Shown: positions 6,586 to 15,010 of the stretch, piece by piece
How the letters are laid out: every line of letters starts with the position of its first letter
Numbering within the stretch: position 1 is the first letter of the stretch
Assembly (NCBI GenBank): GCA_965649105.1
Contig: CBFGJP010000055.1
Location: 1 to 17,380 of the forward strand
From: JAOAFX01 sp965649105
Lineage (GTDB): Bacteria > Hydrothermota > Tepidihabitantia > SM23-42 > JAOAFX01
Direction of reading: 5' to 3'
DNA length: 17,380 bases
Notes under the pieces: generated by a model
What the model saw: only the letters and a program-made list of their open reading frames with translations
Told to the model about the DNA's origin: nothing
Databases searched by the model: none
Translations under genes and position numbers: made by a program

Positions 6586-8079
6586 CTACTCTCCTTTGCA
6601 ACTCCTTTTTGCCACTATCTCCTGATATTTTGCTTCATATCTATCCCATTCTCTTTTTTCACCAGGCTGATAAATTTTTATATTGAATGAATTTTCTACA
6701 ATCTTCCGCGATTGTTCCAGAGACTTTATGTTATTTTTTGCCTTTGCCTGAATCAGTAGATTGCCGATGGCAGTTGCCTCAACCGGCCCAGCATAAACCG
6801 TTAATCCGGTAGCGTCTGCAGTAAACTGACAGAGTAAAGAGTTCAGGGCGCCACCACCGATTATATGAATACGAGAATAATCCACCGGTCTTATTTCCTT
6901 GACTTCGGTCAAAACTTTCCGATAGGAAAAGGCAAGGCTCTCCAGAATACAACGCACAAACTGTCCAATATTTTCCGGGGTCTTTTGACCAGTTTCTTTA
7001 CAAAACTCAATTATCTCCTTGGGTAAATTATTACTGTATAAAAATCGCGGATCATTGGTATCAATCAGAGAGCGAAATTCTTCCGCACTCTTTGCAAGTC
7101 CAATCAGTTCTTCATACGAATAAATCTTATCCTTATCCCATTCCTTTTTGCAATTATGGAGTATTCCGAGCCCCATTATATTTTTTAAAAGGCATATCCT
7201 TCTTTCTACACCACCTTCATTTGTGAAATTATAATAATAGGTTTTATCGTTTATTACTGGTTTATCTGACTCTATCCCGAAGAGTGACCAGGTTCCAGAA
7301 CTAATATAGATAAAATCCTTGTCCAATGCTGGCACTGCGGCGATCGCAGAAGCAGTATCATGGGATGCAACTGCAATCACTTTTGTATCTTTTAATCCAA
7401 TCATTGATGATACCTCACTATTTATCCTTCCGATATATGTTCCGGGACCGACTACCTGCGGAAACAGACCCGGGCTGACACCTATCGCCTCAATTATTTT
7501 TTCATCCCATTCGTTTTTATTTATATTGTAAATCTGAGAGGTTGTAGCAAATGTGAATTCGGCAAATTTCTTTCCGGTCAAAAAATAACTGAATATATCG
7601 GGTATGAAGAGAAGGGCTGATGCCTTTTTTAACAGAGGATTTTTGTTGACCACCAGTGCATAGAGTTGATATAGGGTATTTATCTCCATAAACTGGATAC
7701 CGGTGCGTTGATAGATTTCTTCCTTTGAGATTTTTCTGGTGAATTCCTCAATCATCCCCTGGGTCCGAGGGTCGCGGTATGAGAATGGTGGGGCAAGCAA
7801 TTCTCCATTTTTATCAAAAAGGCCAAAATCCACACCCCAGGTATCAATCCCGATTGATGCAGGCCTTTTGGTGATTTCCCGGGCGCAGATGGAAAGACCT
7901 TTTAAAATCTCTTTGTAAAGATTATCAATATCCCAGTGTAAGCCATCAGGCATAGGAATTGTATCATTTGGAAAACGATGTAATTCCTTTATTGTTAATC
8001 TGCCTTTTTCATCAAACATCCCTGCCATCACCCTGCCGCTGCCCGCACCAAGGTCAATACCGAGATATATATCAGGCAT
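6586..8079 (-). CDS. rhaB: Rhamnulokinase RhaB
   Basis: RhaB phosphorylates L-rhamnulose to L-rhamnulose 1-phosphate with ATP. It belongs to the FGGY sugar kinase family and has its two actin-like domains: phosphate-binding GIDLGAGSGRV (7-17), GIDTWGVDF (77-85, typical of rhamnulokinases), FSYRDPRT (99-106), the catalytic aspartate in ASHDTASA (D241), ISSGTWSLFG (259-268), and the C-terminal nucleotide-binding IIGGGALNSLLCQ. At 497 residues it is close to E. coli RhaB (489). Its ATG overlaps the end of rhaD by eight bases (ATGCCTGA), implying translational coupling. Fuculokinase is the main alternative, but the flanking rhaA and rhaD make rhamnulose the substrate. Confidence 0.95.
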   Translation of the reverse strand: MPDIYLGIDLGAGSGRVMAGMFDEKGRLTIKELHRFPNDTIPMPDGLHWDIDNLYKEILKGLSICAREITKRPASIGIDTWGVDFGLFDKNGELLAPPFSYRDPRTQGMIEEFTRKISKEEIYQRTGIQFMEINTLYQLYALVVNKNPLLKKASALLFIPDIFSYFLTGKKFAEFTFATTSQIYNINKNEWDEKIIEAIGVSPGLFPQVVGPGTYIGRINSEVSSMIGLKDTKVIAVASHDTASAIAAVPALDKDFIYISSGTWSLFGIESDKPVINDKTYYYNFTNEGGVERRICLLKNIMGLGILHNCKKEWDKDKIYSYEELIGLAKSAEEFRSLIDTNDPRFLYSNNLPKEIIEFCKETGQKTPENIGQFVRCILESLAFSYRKVLTEVKEIRPVDYSRIHIIGGGALNSLLCQFTADATGLTVYAGPVEATAIGNLLIQAKAKNNIKSLEQSRKIVENSFNIKIYQPGEKREWDRYEAKYQEIVAKRSCKGE

Positions 8080-8881
8080 AATCTTTGAGATTGTATTTTT
8101 TTACCAATTCCTTTATCTGTTTTTCTGATAACCCTTCAGGTTCAAATCCCGCATTCTTACAGATAAAAAATATCTCACAAGATTTATTGACTGTGTCAAT
8201 CAAATCAAATGCCTCAAAAAGGTCTTTACCAATTGCGACACAGCCATGTTTTTCCCAGACCACAATCCGATGGCCTTTAAACCCCTTAACTGTCTCATAC
8301 CCGAGTTTGTCTGTGCCTGGACACTTATATGGAATGAATCCCACACCTTCAGGGATTACCACCTTTACTTCAGGATGGATTGACCAGATTAGCCGGTTGA
8401 AATCTTTCTCATGGATATATTTCTTTATGTGGGTCAGGGCAATGATATGATTGGGATGGGTGTGGAGGATTGCCTTTTTTTCGCTTGTGTTTCTCAATAG
8501 AAAAGCGTAAATCAATAGATGGCTGATAAATTCAGATGTGGAAGGTCGGTCAAGTTTGTTGTCATTCAAGATGTAGTACCCATCAAGTTTTCTATCAATC
8601 ATAACCAGCAGGATATTCTCTTCTGGAAATTTTTTTGTATCACGGAGCCGTGCACCGGTAGCCGTGACAAGATAGAGGCGGTCTTTTAAAATTGGGTCAG
8701 GAACAGGAAATGGAATTTTTTTACCTTTCTTTAGCGATTTGATACTATCTTGTAATACTTCAGTGACATCGATTGAAATATTCCCGGCATTTCTCTCTGC
8801 CCAGCCTTTTTGCCAGAGAAATGTGCCGATTTCACCGATCTCATCAATGATCTTTTTCAATTCAGGAGTTTTCAAAGACAA
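8072..8881 (-). CDS. rhaD: Rhamnulose-1-phosphate aldolase RhaD
   Basis: A class II (zinc) aldolase that splits L-rhamnulose 1-phosphate into dihydroxyacetone phosphate and L-lactaldehyde. The 269 residues align well with E. coli RhaD (274). ERNAGNIS (29-36) binds phosphate, E117 in PSTSE is the catalytic glutamate, H140 and H142 in HTHPNH plus H212 in WEKHGCVA bind zinc, and KCPGTDKLG lies between them. The start is a TTG at 8881. A strong AGGAGG (8888-8893) sits six bases upstream, the GH35-like gene's TGA lies two bases before it, and the nearby overlapping ATG gives only a few codons before a stop. Use of TTG may lower its yield. L-lactaldehyde has no visible downstream enzyme in this window. 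Confidence 0.95.
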   Translation of the reverse strand: MSLKTPELKKIIDEIGEIGTFLWQKGWAERNAGNISIDVTEVLQDSIKSLKKGKKIPFPVPDPILKDRLYLVTATGARLRDTKKFPEENILLVMIDRKLDGYYILNDNKLDRPSTSEFISHLLIYAFLLRNTSEKKAILHTHPNHIIALTHIKKYIHEKDFNRLIWSIHPEVKVVIPEGVGFIPYKCPGTDKLGYETVKGFKGHRIVVWEKHGCVAIGKDLFEAFDLIDTVNKSCEIFFICKNAGFEPEGLSEKQIKELVKKYNLKDYA

Positions 8882-8882
8882 T

Positions 8883-10934
8883 TCATTCCTCCTGCGGAGA
8901 GATCTTCAGGACAATTCCATCTTTTTTATTGATATGCCAGTATATATAATCTTGATTTCGGAAATCAATGTGCTCAGTCTTATTTGTTATCAAATCCGTT
9001 ATTTTATAAATTCGTTCCAGTCCTGCGTTAATGGTGAATTTTACCCCGCATGGATTATTGTTGTTATTTACCGCAATAAGATAATAGTTATCATCGCGTT
9101 TAAATAATGCGGAATGGATATTCTTCACTTCAGGATGGCAATAGTTCTTTATCTCTAATTCCGACAAAAGATTGATAATCAATTCAGGGTCTGGTTTCAA
9201 GCCAATAAATGTCAATTTTCCTTTTCCAATATTCTGGGTATAACCGACGATATAATCGCTTCCTGAAGGTAAATTTGTGAACCAGAATGTAGTATTGATA
9301 GAACTTGCCTTGATTGGTGCACCAGGGACTTCCTTGAAATAATAAATATAAGGTGATTGGGTATTGAGTTCTATGTTTCCAAATTTGAGCAGAGTCTTTT
9401 TTGGGATTAATTCATAGCCGATGATACCTTCGGGTGCAGGAATATTTAGAATGGCGGCATTTTGGAGATTATCATCAAGTAAAATCGGCTTACCAATTAT
9501 GACAAAATGTCCACCATCTTCAATATATTTTAAAATCTTGTTTTGATATTCAATTGATAGCCATTCTTCACCGGCATAAAAAAGGATTGGTTTATCACAA
9601 TCATTGTAATTCAGGTCAAAGAATTCAAAATCGATGCCTGTTTCATAAAAAGATTTTAACAAATCCCTCCCAGCATAAATGCCCGATGTTATCTCATCTT
9701 GTTTATTACAGACTGCCTGCTGGAGAAAATCCACGGCGATTCCAATATCACAAAGTTTCTTTAAATCCGGTGGTTCAATCTTATTATAAATTTCAACAAT
9801 TCTTTTGAATACAGAAAACAATTCTGATCGCTCAATGCCCCATTCATTTATCGGGCTCATATACCAGTTATCACGGTTCACCAGCATATACCAGTTCCAG
9901 CCTGCTGCACCAGCGAGTAATGCAGAAATGCATAATAAACGATAATGATTGGCACTCAATGCACCGGTTTGATAATGCCAGCCATGCCATATTCCTGATT
10001 CCAATTCCGCAATAAATGGCAATCTTGAATAGGAAGAGACATAACGCATAGAAAAGAGAAAATGGCGGTGTTCATCTGGTTGATTTGTAAATTCATTCGT
10101 CGGATAATAATCGGGCGCTGATATATCACCGATTCTTTCCAGCAGGGGCCAGGGCTGGACACCTATTGTATCAACATTAAAATAGAGCGGGATATCAACA
10201 CCACATTTCTGGTAGATCTCTTTATTCCACCGCGCAACCTCCTTTGTATACCACAATAAAAATCTCACAATATCAATCCTTCTACAATCAACTTTTGTTA
10301 AATCATCAAATGCGCGGACCTCAGAGAATTTTGCATAATCGCTCTTCCATAATTTGTTCAGATTGTTAATATCACGGTATCGTTTCTCTAAGAATTCCTG
10401 AAATATACCCGGGGTTTTACCGAGCCCAAGTTGTTCACCATAGAAATTTATAAAGGGATGGATTTCATTATCAGGTTGTAAAAGAATTATTCTTCCCCCA
10501 TTCGTGGCAAAGTAGGGTTTTAAAAATTCGGTTATTTCACTTATCCAGTGGACTGCTTCTTTTTTAAATTCAGGATGGAGACGGTGATAAGGGACAAGGC
10601 GTTCGGGTACACCAAAATTTATCCATTCGGAATAGATGTATGGACCAGGGCGGATGATTACATAAAAGCCCATTTCCCTGAGGAGCTCTATGAATCCCTT
10701 CAAATTCCTGCGCGCATCGGTTACACCAGTAAAATCATATTTGTTAACTTCAATTTCATGGAATTGCCAGCAGACATAGGTTGATACGATTTGCAGTCCA
10801 AGTTCTTTGACCTTCTCAAGGACATTTTTCCAGGACTCAGGTGCGAGCCGCCAGTAATGGACCTCACCGCTGAGCAGGGGAATCGCCCGGTTATCAAGAT
10901 ATAGTTTTTTGTCTTTTATAAAAAGGTTAAACAT
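8883..10934 (-). CDS. GH35-type beta-galactosidase-like glycoside hydrolase
   Basis: A 683-residue clan GH-A TIM-barrel enzyme, probably family GH35, releasing terminal beta-linked galactose (or a related sugar). GH35 landmarks are clear: SGEVHYWR (22-29), STYVCWQFHE (51-60), RPGPYIYSEW (95-104) and LLQPDNEI (151-158), where E157 is the likely acid/base in place of the usual QxENEY. The nucleophile is less certain, E310 or E312 in PFIAELESGIWHGW. The C-terminal 250 residues resemble the flavodoxin-like and beta-sandwich domains seen in such enzymes. There is no signal peptide, so it should act in the cytoplasm on imported oligosaccharides. ATG 10934 has GGAG six bases upstream and starts three bases after xylB. 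Specificity other than beta-galactoside, such as an unusual pentoside, is possible given the neighbours. Confidence 0.8.
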   Translation of the reverse strand: MFNLFIKDKKLYLDNRAIPLLSGEVHYWRLAPESWKNVLEKVKELGLQIVSTYVCWQFHEIEVNKYDFTGVTDARRNLKGFIELLREMGFYVIIRPGPYIYSEWINFGVPERLVPYHRLHPEFKKEAVHWISEITEFLKPYFATNGGRIILLQPDNEIHPFINFYGEQLGLGKTPGIFQEFLEKRYRDINNLNKLWKSDYAKFSEVRAFDDLTKVDCRRIDIVRFLLWYTKEVARWNKEIYQKCGVDIPLYFNVDTIGVQPWPLLERIGDISAPDYYPTNEFTNQPDEHRHFLFSMRYVSSYSRLPFIAELESGIWHGWHYQTGALSANHYRLLCISALLAGAAGWNWYMLVNRDNWYMSPINEWGIERSELFSVFKRIVEIYNKIEPPDLKKLCDIGIAVDFLQQAVCNKQDEITSGIYAGRDLLKSFYETGIDFEFFDLNYNDCDKPILFYAGEEWLSIEYQNKILKYIEDGGHFVIIGKPILLDDNLQNAAILNIPAPEGIIGYELIPKKTLLKFGNIELNTQSPYIYYFKEVPGAPIKASSINTTFWFTNLPSGSDYIVGYTQNIGKGKLTFIGLKPDPELIINLLSELEIKNYCHPEVKNIHSALFKRDDNYYLIAVNNNNNPCGVKFTINAGLERIYKITDLITNKTEHIDFRNQDYIYWHINKKDGIVLKISPQEE

Positions 10935-10937
10935 TAT

Positions 10938-12467
10938 TTACTCCATAATATTGGCTAAATCTTTAAAATGTGCTTTTACTGCAGGATAGAGCGCCCTGTA
11001 TAATCTGTAGTATCTTTGATAGATTTCAGTATCTTTGCCCGATTTTGTGATACCGGTCTCATAGATGGTTGTTTTGCAGGCCTCTTTGGTATTTTTATAA
11101 ATTTTGGTTCCGACACCGGCAAGGAGTGCGGCGCCGAATGCTGCACCCTCGGTTGCATTTACAGTTATAATATCAAGATTAAAGATGTCGGCCATTATCC
11201 TGCGCCATAATTGCGACTTTGCACCACCACCTGAGACCCGAATCTTATTGAATCTTATACCCATGTCTCTTAATAATTCAAGGCAGTCCTTCAAGCCAAA
11301 TGTTATACCTTCAATCACTGCTCGCGCCAGATGTAATCGACTATGTTTCAATGATAATCCAAAAAAGACACCCCTGGCATATGGGTCAGGATAAGGTGTC
11401 CTTTCACCAGAAAGATAAGGGAGAAAGAGTAACCCTTCAGCACCAGGCGGCATTTTTCCTGCCTCTCTTGTGATCAAATCATAGATATTAATATTCTTCT
11501 TTTCGGCATAAATCTTTTCATTCCTGTATAACAAATCCCTGAACCATCTCAGGCTTCCACCGGCAGAGAGCATCACGCCCATCAAATGCCACATATCTAA
11601 TTCAGCATGGCAATAGGTGTGCAATCGGCCGGTTCGGTCAAAACGATATTTGTCAATTGCAGCAAATACAACACCGGATGTGCCGATGGTTACGGATATT
11701 GTCCCTGGTTCATAGATCCCAGTGCCAATTGCCTGGGCTGCCTGGTCACCGGAACCGGCTATGACCGGGGTTCCTTCTTTTAAGCCGGTCAATTTCGCAG
11801 CAGTTTTGCCCACATAACCACATACCGCAGGTGATTCATAGACTGGTGGTAACAAGTCTTTTTTTATCTTCAGCCCATTTATTATTTCATCTGACCATCT
11901 TCGCTTTGCGACATCAAATAGACAGGTTCCTGATGCATCCGCCACATCCATACCCAGGTTTCCAGTGAGTTTGAATCGTACATAATCTTTGGGCAAAAGG
12001 ATATGGGCAATCTTTTTATAAATTCCGGGCTCATTATTCTTTACCCAAAAGATTTTACCGGCAGTGAAACTCGGCAGACAGGGCTTTCCGGTAATCTCTA
12101 TCATCCTTTCTTCGCCAATAATTCTATTTATCTTTGCACACTCTTTTACTGTGCGCTGGTCATTCCAGAGGATACAATTTCTCAAAACATTTTTTTTGTT
12201 ATCAAGAATGACCAGACCGTGCATCTGTCCGGTTAAACCAATTCCCGCGACACGGCCCGGATTGGTGTGGGATCTTTTTAATACCTGTTTTATTCCCTTG
12301 ATCGTTGCCTGCCACCAATCTTTTGGATTTTGCTCAGACCAGTTTGGTTTTGGTATGTATACAGGATATTCATTTGTAGCCGTAGAAATGATCTCACCAT
12401 TCGAAGCGATCAAAATCACCTTGGTTCCAGTGGTCCCAATATCAATCCCCAGTAGCAATTCTTTCAT
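10938..12467 (-). CDS. xylB: Xylulokinase XylB (FGGY family)
   Basis: XylB phosphorylates D-xylulose to D-xylulose 5-phosphate, the entry to the pentose phosphate pathway. The 509 residues carry GIDIGTTGTK (7-16), the xylulokinase-type GLTGQMHGLV (77-86; Met-His-Gly contacts the sugar), ILWNDQRT (99-106), LPKDYVRFKLTG (158-169), the catalytic D241 in AGSGDQAA and TIGTSGVVFA, with an intact C-terminal SGGGAKSQLWRRIMADIF. The second kinase of the operon, RhaB, is clearly different, so the two cover distinct ketoses. Its ATG overlaps the TGA of the isomerase-like gene as ATGA, tying the two proteins in translation. FGGY annotation by sequence is usually reliable to this subfamily, though ribulo- and other ketose substrates cannot be fully excluded. 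Confidence 0.9.
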   Translation of the reverse strand: MKELLLGIDIGTTGTKVILIASNGEIISTATNEYPVYIPKPNWSEQNPKDWWQATIKGIKQVLKRSHTNPGRVAGIGLTGQMHGLVILDNKKNVLRNCILWNDQRTVKECAKINRIIGEERMIEITGKPCLPSFTAGKIFWVKNNEPGIYKKIAHILLPKDYVRFKLTGNLGMDVADASGTCLFDVAKRRWSDEIINGLKIKKDLLPPVYESPAVCGYVGKTAAKLTGLKEGTPVIAGSGDQAAQAIGTGIYEPGTISVTIGTSGVVFAAIDKYRFDRTGRLHTYCHAELDMWHLMGVMLSAGGSLRWFRDLLYRNEKIYAEKKNINIYDLITREAGKMPPGAEGLLFLPYLSGERTPYPDPYARGVFFGLSLKHSRLHLARAVIEGITFGLKDCLELLRDMGIRFNKIRVSGGGAKSQLWRRIMADIFNLDIITVNATEGAAFGAALLAGVGTKIYKNTKEACKTTIYETGITKSGKDTEIYQRYYRLYRALYPAVKAHFKDLANIME

Positions 12468-13615
12468 TTAATTTTGAGTCGAGGCAGTTCAGGCAAAATT
12501 TCCGGTCTGGATGCTCGCATCCTTATCAGGTATGCCTCAATCCAGCCCCGTGCCTTATCCGGGTGATTGATTGCATAAACTATTGATTCATGGTCCAGTT
12601 CATTTATCCGGTCATTGGCCGCCCTTATCGCATCAATTGAAATCTTTATTGCAGTCTGGACATCCATTCTTTCCGGATTTATATCAATTCCGAACCAGCC
12701 ATTATAAGAATGCATCTTTAAGACATATAAGAGTGCCTCAAATTGCTCGGGTGAGACAATCCCGATATTCAAATCCTGGTCAAAATTTCCTAAGGGTTGA
12801 CTATTGAGATGCATATGGGCAAGCCTTGCTTCGCTTAAGGGTAAAGAATAGGCATAGGCGAGGTCTTCATAAGCCATAAGTGCATGCCCAATCTCCGGAT
12901 TCATACAGCATAACTTATGCCCCTGTTTCAATAGGGCAAGGTTTTTTTTGTTCTTTAAAAGTGATTCTACTTTATGGCATAAGAGCATCCCTTCAGCAGT
13001 CGTGCCAAAGAGGATTCTACCCCTGGGCTCATAAGGTTTGGGTTCAAAGGCAATCCGCACACCCGGGACTGTATCCATTGCCTGGGCAAGTCCTTGGGCA
13101 AATCGATCCCAGAATTGGAAGAAGTCGACCCCGAATGGATTTTCATAACCATCAATACCGGGCCAGATAACCGCAAAATCGGTATTGAGTTCTTTATTTA
13201 ATTTCAAAGTTTCAATAGTCAGTTCCAGCGCCTTTTGCCGGTATTTTTCTATGGGATTTGAAAGAGAGCCGAATTCAAAATCCTTATCCCGAAATAAGAG
13301 GGGCACGATGGTAACGAGTTTCATACCGGTTGACTTCAAAAACTTCTTCCAGATTTCCAGATTTTTTTTGTTTATCTCATTGGGATAATGTGCCTCAAGC
13401 CCGCTAAGCCCATAATCCTGAAGTTCCGCTGCGATATCCAACCGTTTTTTTATATCTAAATCTTTTTTATATTTATCATGGAATCTTGAGTCCGGTGGAG
13501 AGAAATACCAGATACCCGCGGAAAACTTTAGATTTAGATTAAAATTTTTTAAGTGTTGAATGAGTTCTTCAGCGCTACGGCGTTTTGCCTGTTCCCTTAA
13601 ATCGACAATTGCCAT
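12464..13615 (-). CDS. Xylose isomerase-like TIM-barrel sugar isomerase
   Basis: A 383-residue member of the xylose isomerase-like TIM-barrel superfamily, the length of actinobacterial/Thermus class I XylA. It likely converts an aldose, most simply D-xylose, to the ketose for XylB, to which it is fused by an ATGA overlap. XylA-like points are GIWYFSP (34-40), H76 in LEAHYPNE at the position of the ring-opening histidine, W151, AFEPKPYEPRG (189-199; E191, K193), NPEIGHALMA (239-248; E241, H244), FDQDL (D279, D281) and GIDINP (D311). An oddity is H269 in HMHLNS where XylA has a metal-binding aspartate; L-rhamnose isomerases have histidine there. Also N79 stands where XylA has aspartate. So substrate could differ from xylose. 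AGGGGG (13620-13625) precedes ATG 13615. I leave the symbol blank for this reason. Confidence 0.75.
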   Translation of the reverse strand: MAIVDLREQAKRRSAEELIQHLKNFNLNLKFSAGIWYFSPPDSRFHDKYKKDLDIKKRLDIAAELQDYGLSGLEAHYPNEINKKNLEIWKKFLKSTGMKLVTIVPLLFRDKDFEFGSLSNPIEKYRQKALELTIETLKLNKELNTDFAVIWPGIDGYENPFGVDFFQFWDRFAQGLAQAMDTVPGVRIAFEPKPYEPRGRILFGTTAEGMLLCHKVESLLKNKKNLALLKQGHKLCCMNPEIGHALMAYEDLAYAYSLPLSEARLAHMHLNSQPLGNFDQDLNIGIVSPEQFEALLYVLKMHSYNGWFGIDINPERMDVQTAIKISIDAIRAANDRINELDHESIVYAINHPDKARGWIEAYLIRMRASRPEILPELPRLKIK

Positions 13616-13639
13616 TTAACCCCCTGAGTTTTTGAAAAA

Positions 13640-14977
13640 TCAAATTTGCAAAATCTCCTTTGCCTGGTTTATCAATTTTTTTGCTTTTCTTTTATCATTT
13701 GCCTCAGCAATGATACGGACAATTGGCTCTGTGTTTGAAGGACGGATGTGGACCCATTGGTCATTTTCTGTTATTCTAATACCATCAGTAAGGTCAACCT
13801 TGCCTTTGAATCGCTTCAAAAGCAACTCTCTTTTTTTCTCAAAATCATTAGTTGAGATATCAACCTTGTCTTTGAACATAAAATAATCCGGATAAGATTT
13901 TACTATCTCTGAAATTTTTTTGTTGTTACATTTGAGCATTGCCAGAATTATACCGGCGCCGGTCAATGCATCCCGGGTACGATTTATCCTTGGATATATC
14001 ACACCGCCATTTCCTTCACCACCAATCACTGCCTTTACTTCATTCATCTTTGATACTACATTTGCCTCACCGACCTTCGCCCGATATATCGGGCATTTGT
14101 GTTTCCGGGCGACATATTCAATTAGACTTGAAGTAGATAAGTTTGTCGCCACCGGTCCTTTTTCTTTGCTTAATATAAAATCTGCCGCAAGGGCGAGGGT
14201 TTTTTCTTCGCCTAGTGCATTTCCTTTTTCATCAACAATTGACAATCTATCTCCATCCGGGTCAAGGGCAAAACCTAAATCAAGATTATATCTTTTTACG
14301 AGTGCGCATAATTTAGTGATATTTTCCGGTGTTGGCTCGGGTGGTCTTGGAAAGTGCGGTTTGAAATTGGCATGGATTTTGTATACCTTGCAACCTGCCA
14401 TCTCAAGGAGTGCTGGCAGGGCAATGGAACCGGCACCGCAAACTGGATCTACGCCAACTCTAAAACCAAGATTTTTTAATTTAAAATGGGTGACGATCTC
14501 TTTTATATGATCTTCATAAGGATTTTTATATTCTGTGCATTCACCAAAATAACCCATAAACTCAATTATCTTATTTGGGTGAAGGTCAAAGAAATCAACA
14601 AATACTGAAAATCGCCTGAATTCCTGCTCATTTATAAATTCGCCTCGGGGCGAAATAAATTTTATTCCATTCCATTCTGGTGGATTATGGCTTGCAGTAG
14701 CGACCGCTCCACCATCGGCCTTTAATTTCCGTACCATAAAGACCACGGTAGGGGTGGGCACAATTCCGAGGTTTATAACATCGCAACCCATCATATTAAA
14801 TCCATCTATGACACCCCCACCTATCTGGGAATGCGATTTTCTTGTATCACATCCTACAACGAGATTCTTTGCATTTAGAAAAAAAGCATAAACTTGGGCA
14901 TAAAATCCGGCGCTTGCATAGCTTAAATCTTTAAACGCAATCCCTCTCAATCCGGAAACAGAAAATATTTTAGGCAT
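13640..14977 (-). CDS. Phosphohexomutase (phosphoglucomutase/phosphomannomutase/GlmM superfamily)
   Basis: A 445-residue alpha-D-phosphohexomutase with all four domains, moving phosphate between C6 and C1 of a hexose. The phosphoserine is S96 in ATASHNPPEWNGIKF, the magnesium loop is DPDGDR (239-244), the sugar-specificity loop is GEGNGG (320-325), and the phosphate-binding loop is RPSNTEP near the C-terminus. The N-terminus SGLRGIAF is the usual substrate-binding start. GEGNGG rather than GEESG or GEQSG resembles archaeal-type phosphoglucosamine/phosphomannomutases, so glucose-, mannose- and glucosamine-phosphate are all possible. It is the first gene after the strong promoter at 15010-14983, with the ATG five bases behind the -10 box. 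It may serve the catabolic operon (for instance, galactose-derived glucose 1-phosphate), but a housekeeping role is equally possible. Confidence 0.85.
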   Translation of the reverse strand: MPKIFSVSGLRGIAFKDLSYASAGFYAQVYAFFLNAKNLVVGCDTRKSHSQIGGGVIDGFNMMGCDVINLGIVPTPTVVFMVRKLKADGGAVATASHNPPEWNGIKFISPRGEFINEQEFRRFSVFVDFFDLHPNKIIEFMGYFGECTEYKNPYEDHIKEIVTHFKLKNLGFRVGVDPVCGAGSIALPALLEMAGCKVYKIHANFKPHFPRPPEPTPENITKLCALVKRYNLDLGFALDPDGDRLSIVDEKGNALGEEKTLALAADFILSKEKGPVATNLSTSSLIEYVARKHKCPIYRAKVGEANVVSKMNEVKAVIGGEGNGGVIYPRINRTRDALTGAGIILAMLKCNNKKISEIVKSYPDYFMFKDKVDISTNDFEKKRELLLKRFKGKVDLTDGIRITENDQWVHIRPSNTEPIVRIIAEANDKRKAKKLINQAKEILQI

Positions 14978-14982
14978 AAATT

Positions 14983-15010
14983 AGTATATAAAAAAAATAA
15001 AAAATGTCAA
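14983..15010 (-). promoter_or_regulatory. Near-consensus sigma-70 promoter of the sugar operon, leaderless position
   Basis: On the minus strand, TTGACA (15010-15005) directly follows the stop codon of the GH106-like gene. After a 16-base, almost pure T/A spacer comes TATACT (14988-14983). The hexomutase ATG begins five bases later and no Shine-Dalgarno sequence fits between, so the transcript should start at or within a base or two of the ATG. It would drive the seven genes from the hexomutase to rhaA. Confidence 0.7.

Noticed and set aside
6584..6601. TTG start at 6601 for rhaA, giving a 427-residue protein
   Set aside because: ATG 6583 has a well-placed AGGAGAG, and the resulting 421 residues match the family length; the extra residues lie within the Shine-Dalgarno region and the rhaB end.
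12064..12471. Plus-strand 135-codon open frame antisense to xylB
   Set aside because: No recognisable domain and fully inside the well-supported xylulokinase gene.
13920..14510. Plus-strand 196-codon open frame
   Set aside because: Shadow of the hexomutase gene, whose motifs on the minus strand are unambiguous; the plus-strand protein has low-complexity S/P/R content and no motif.
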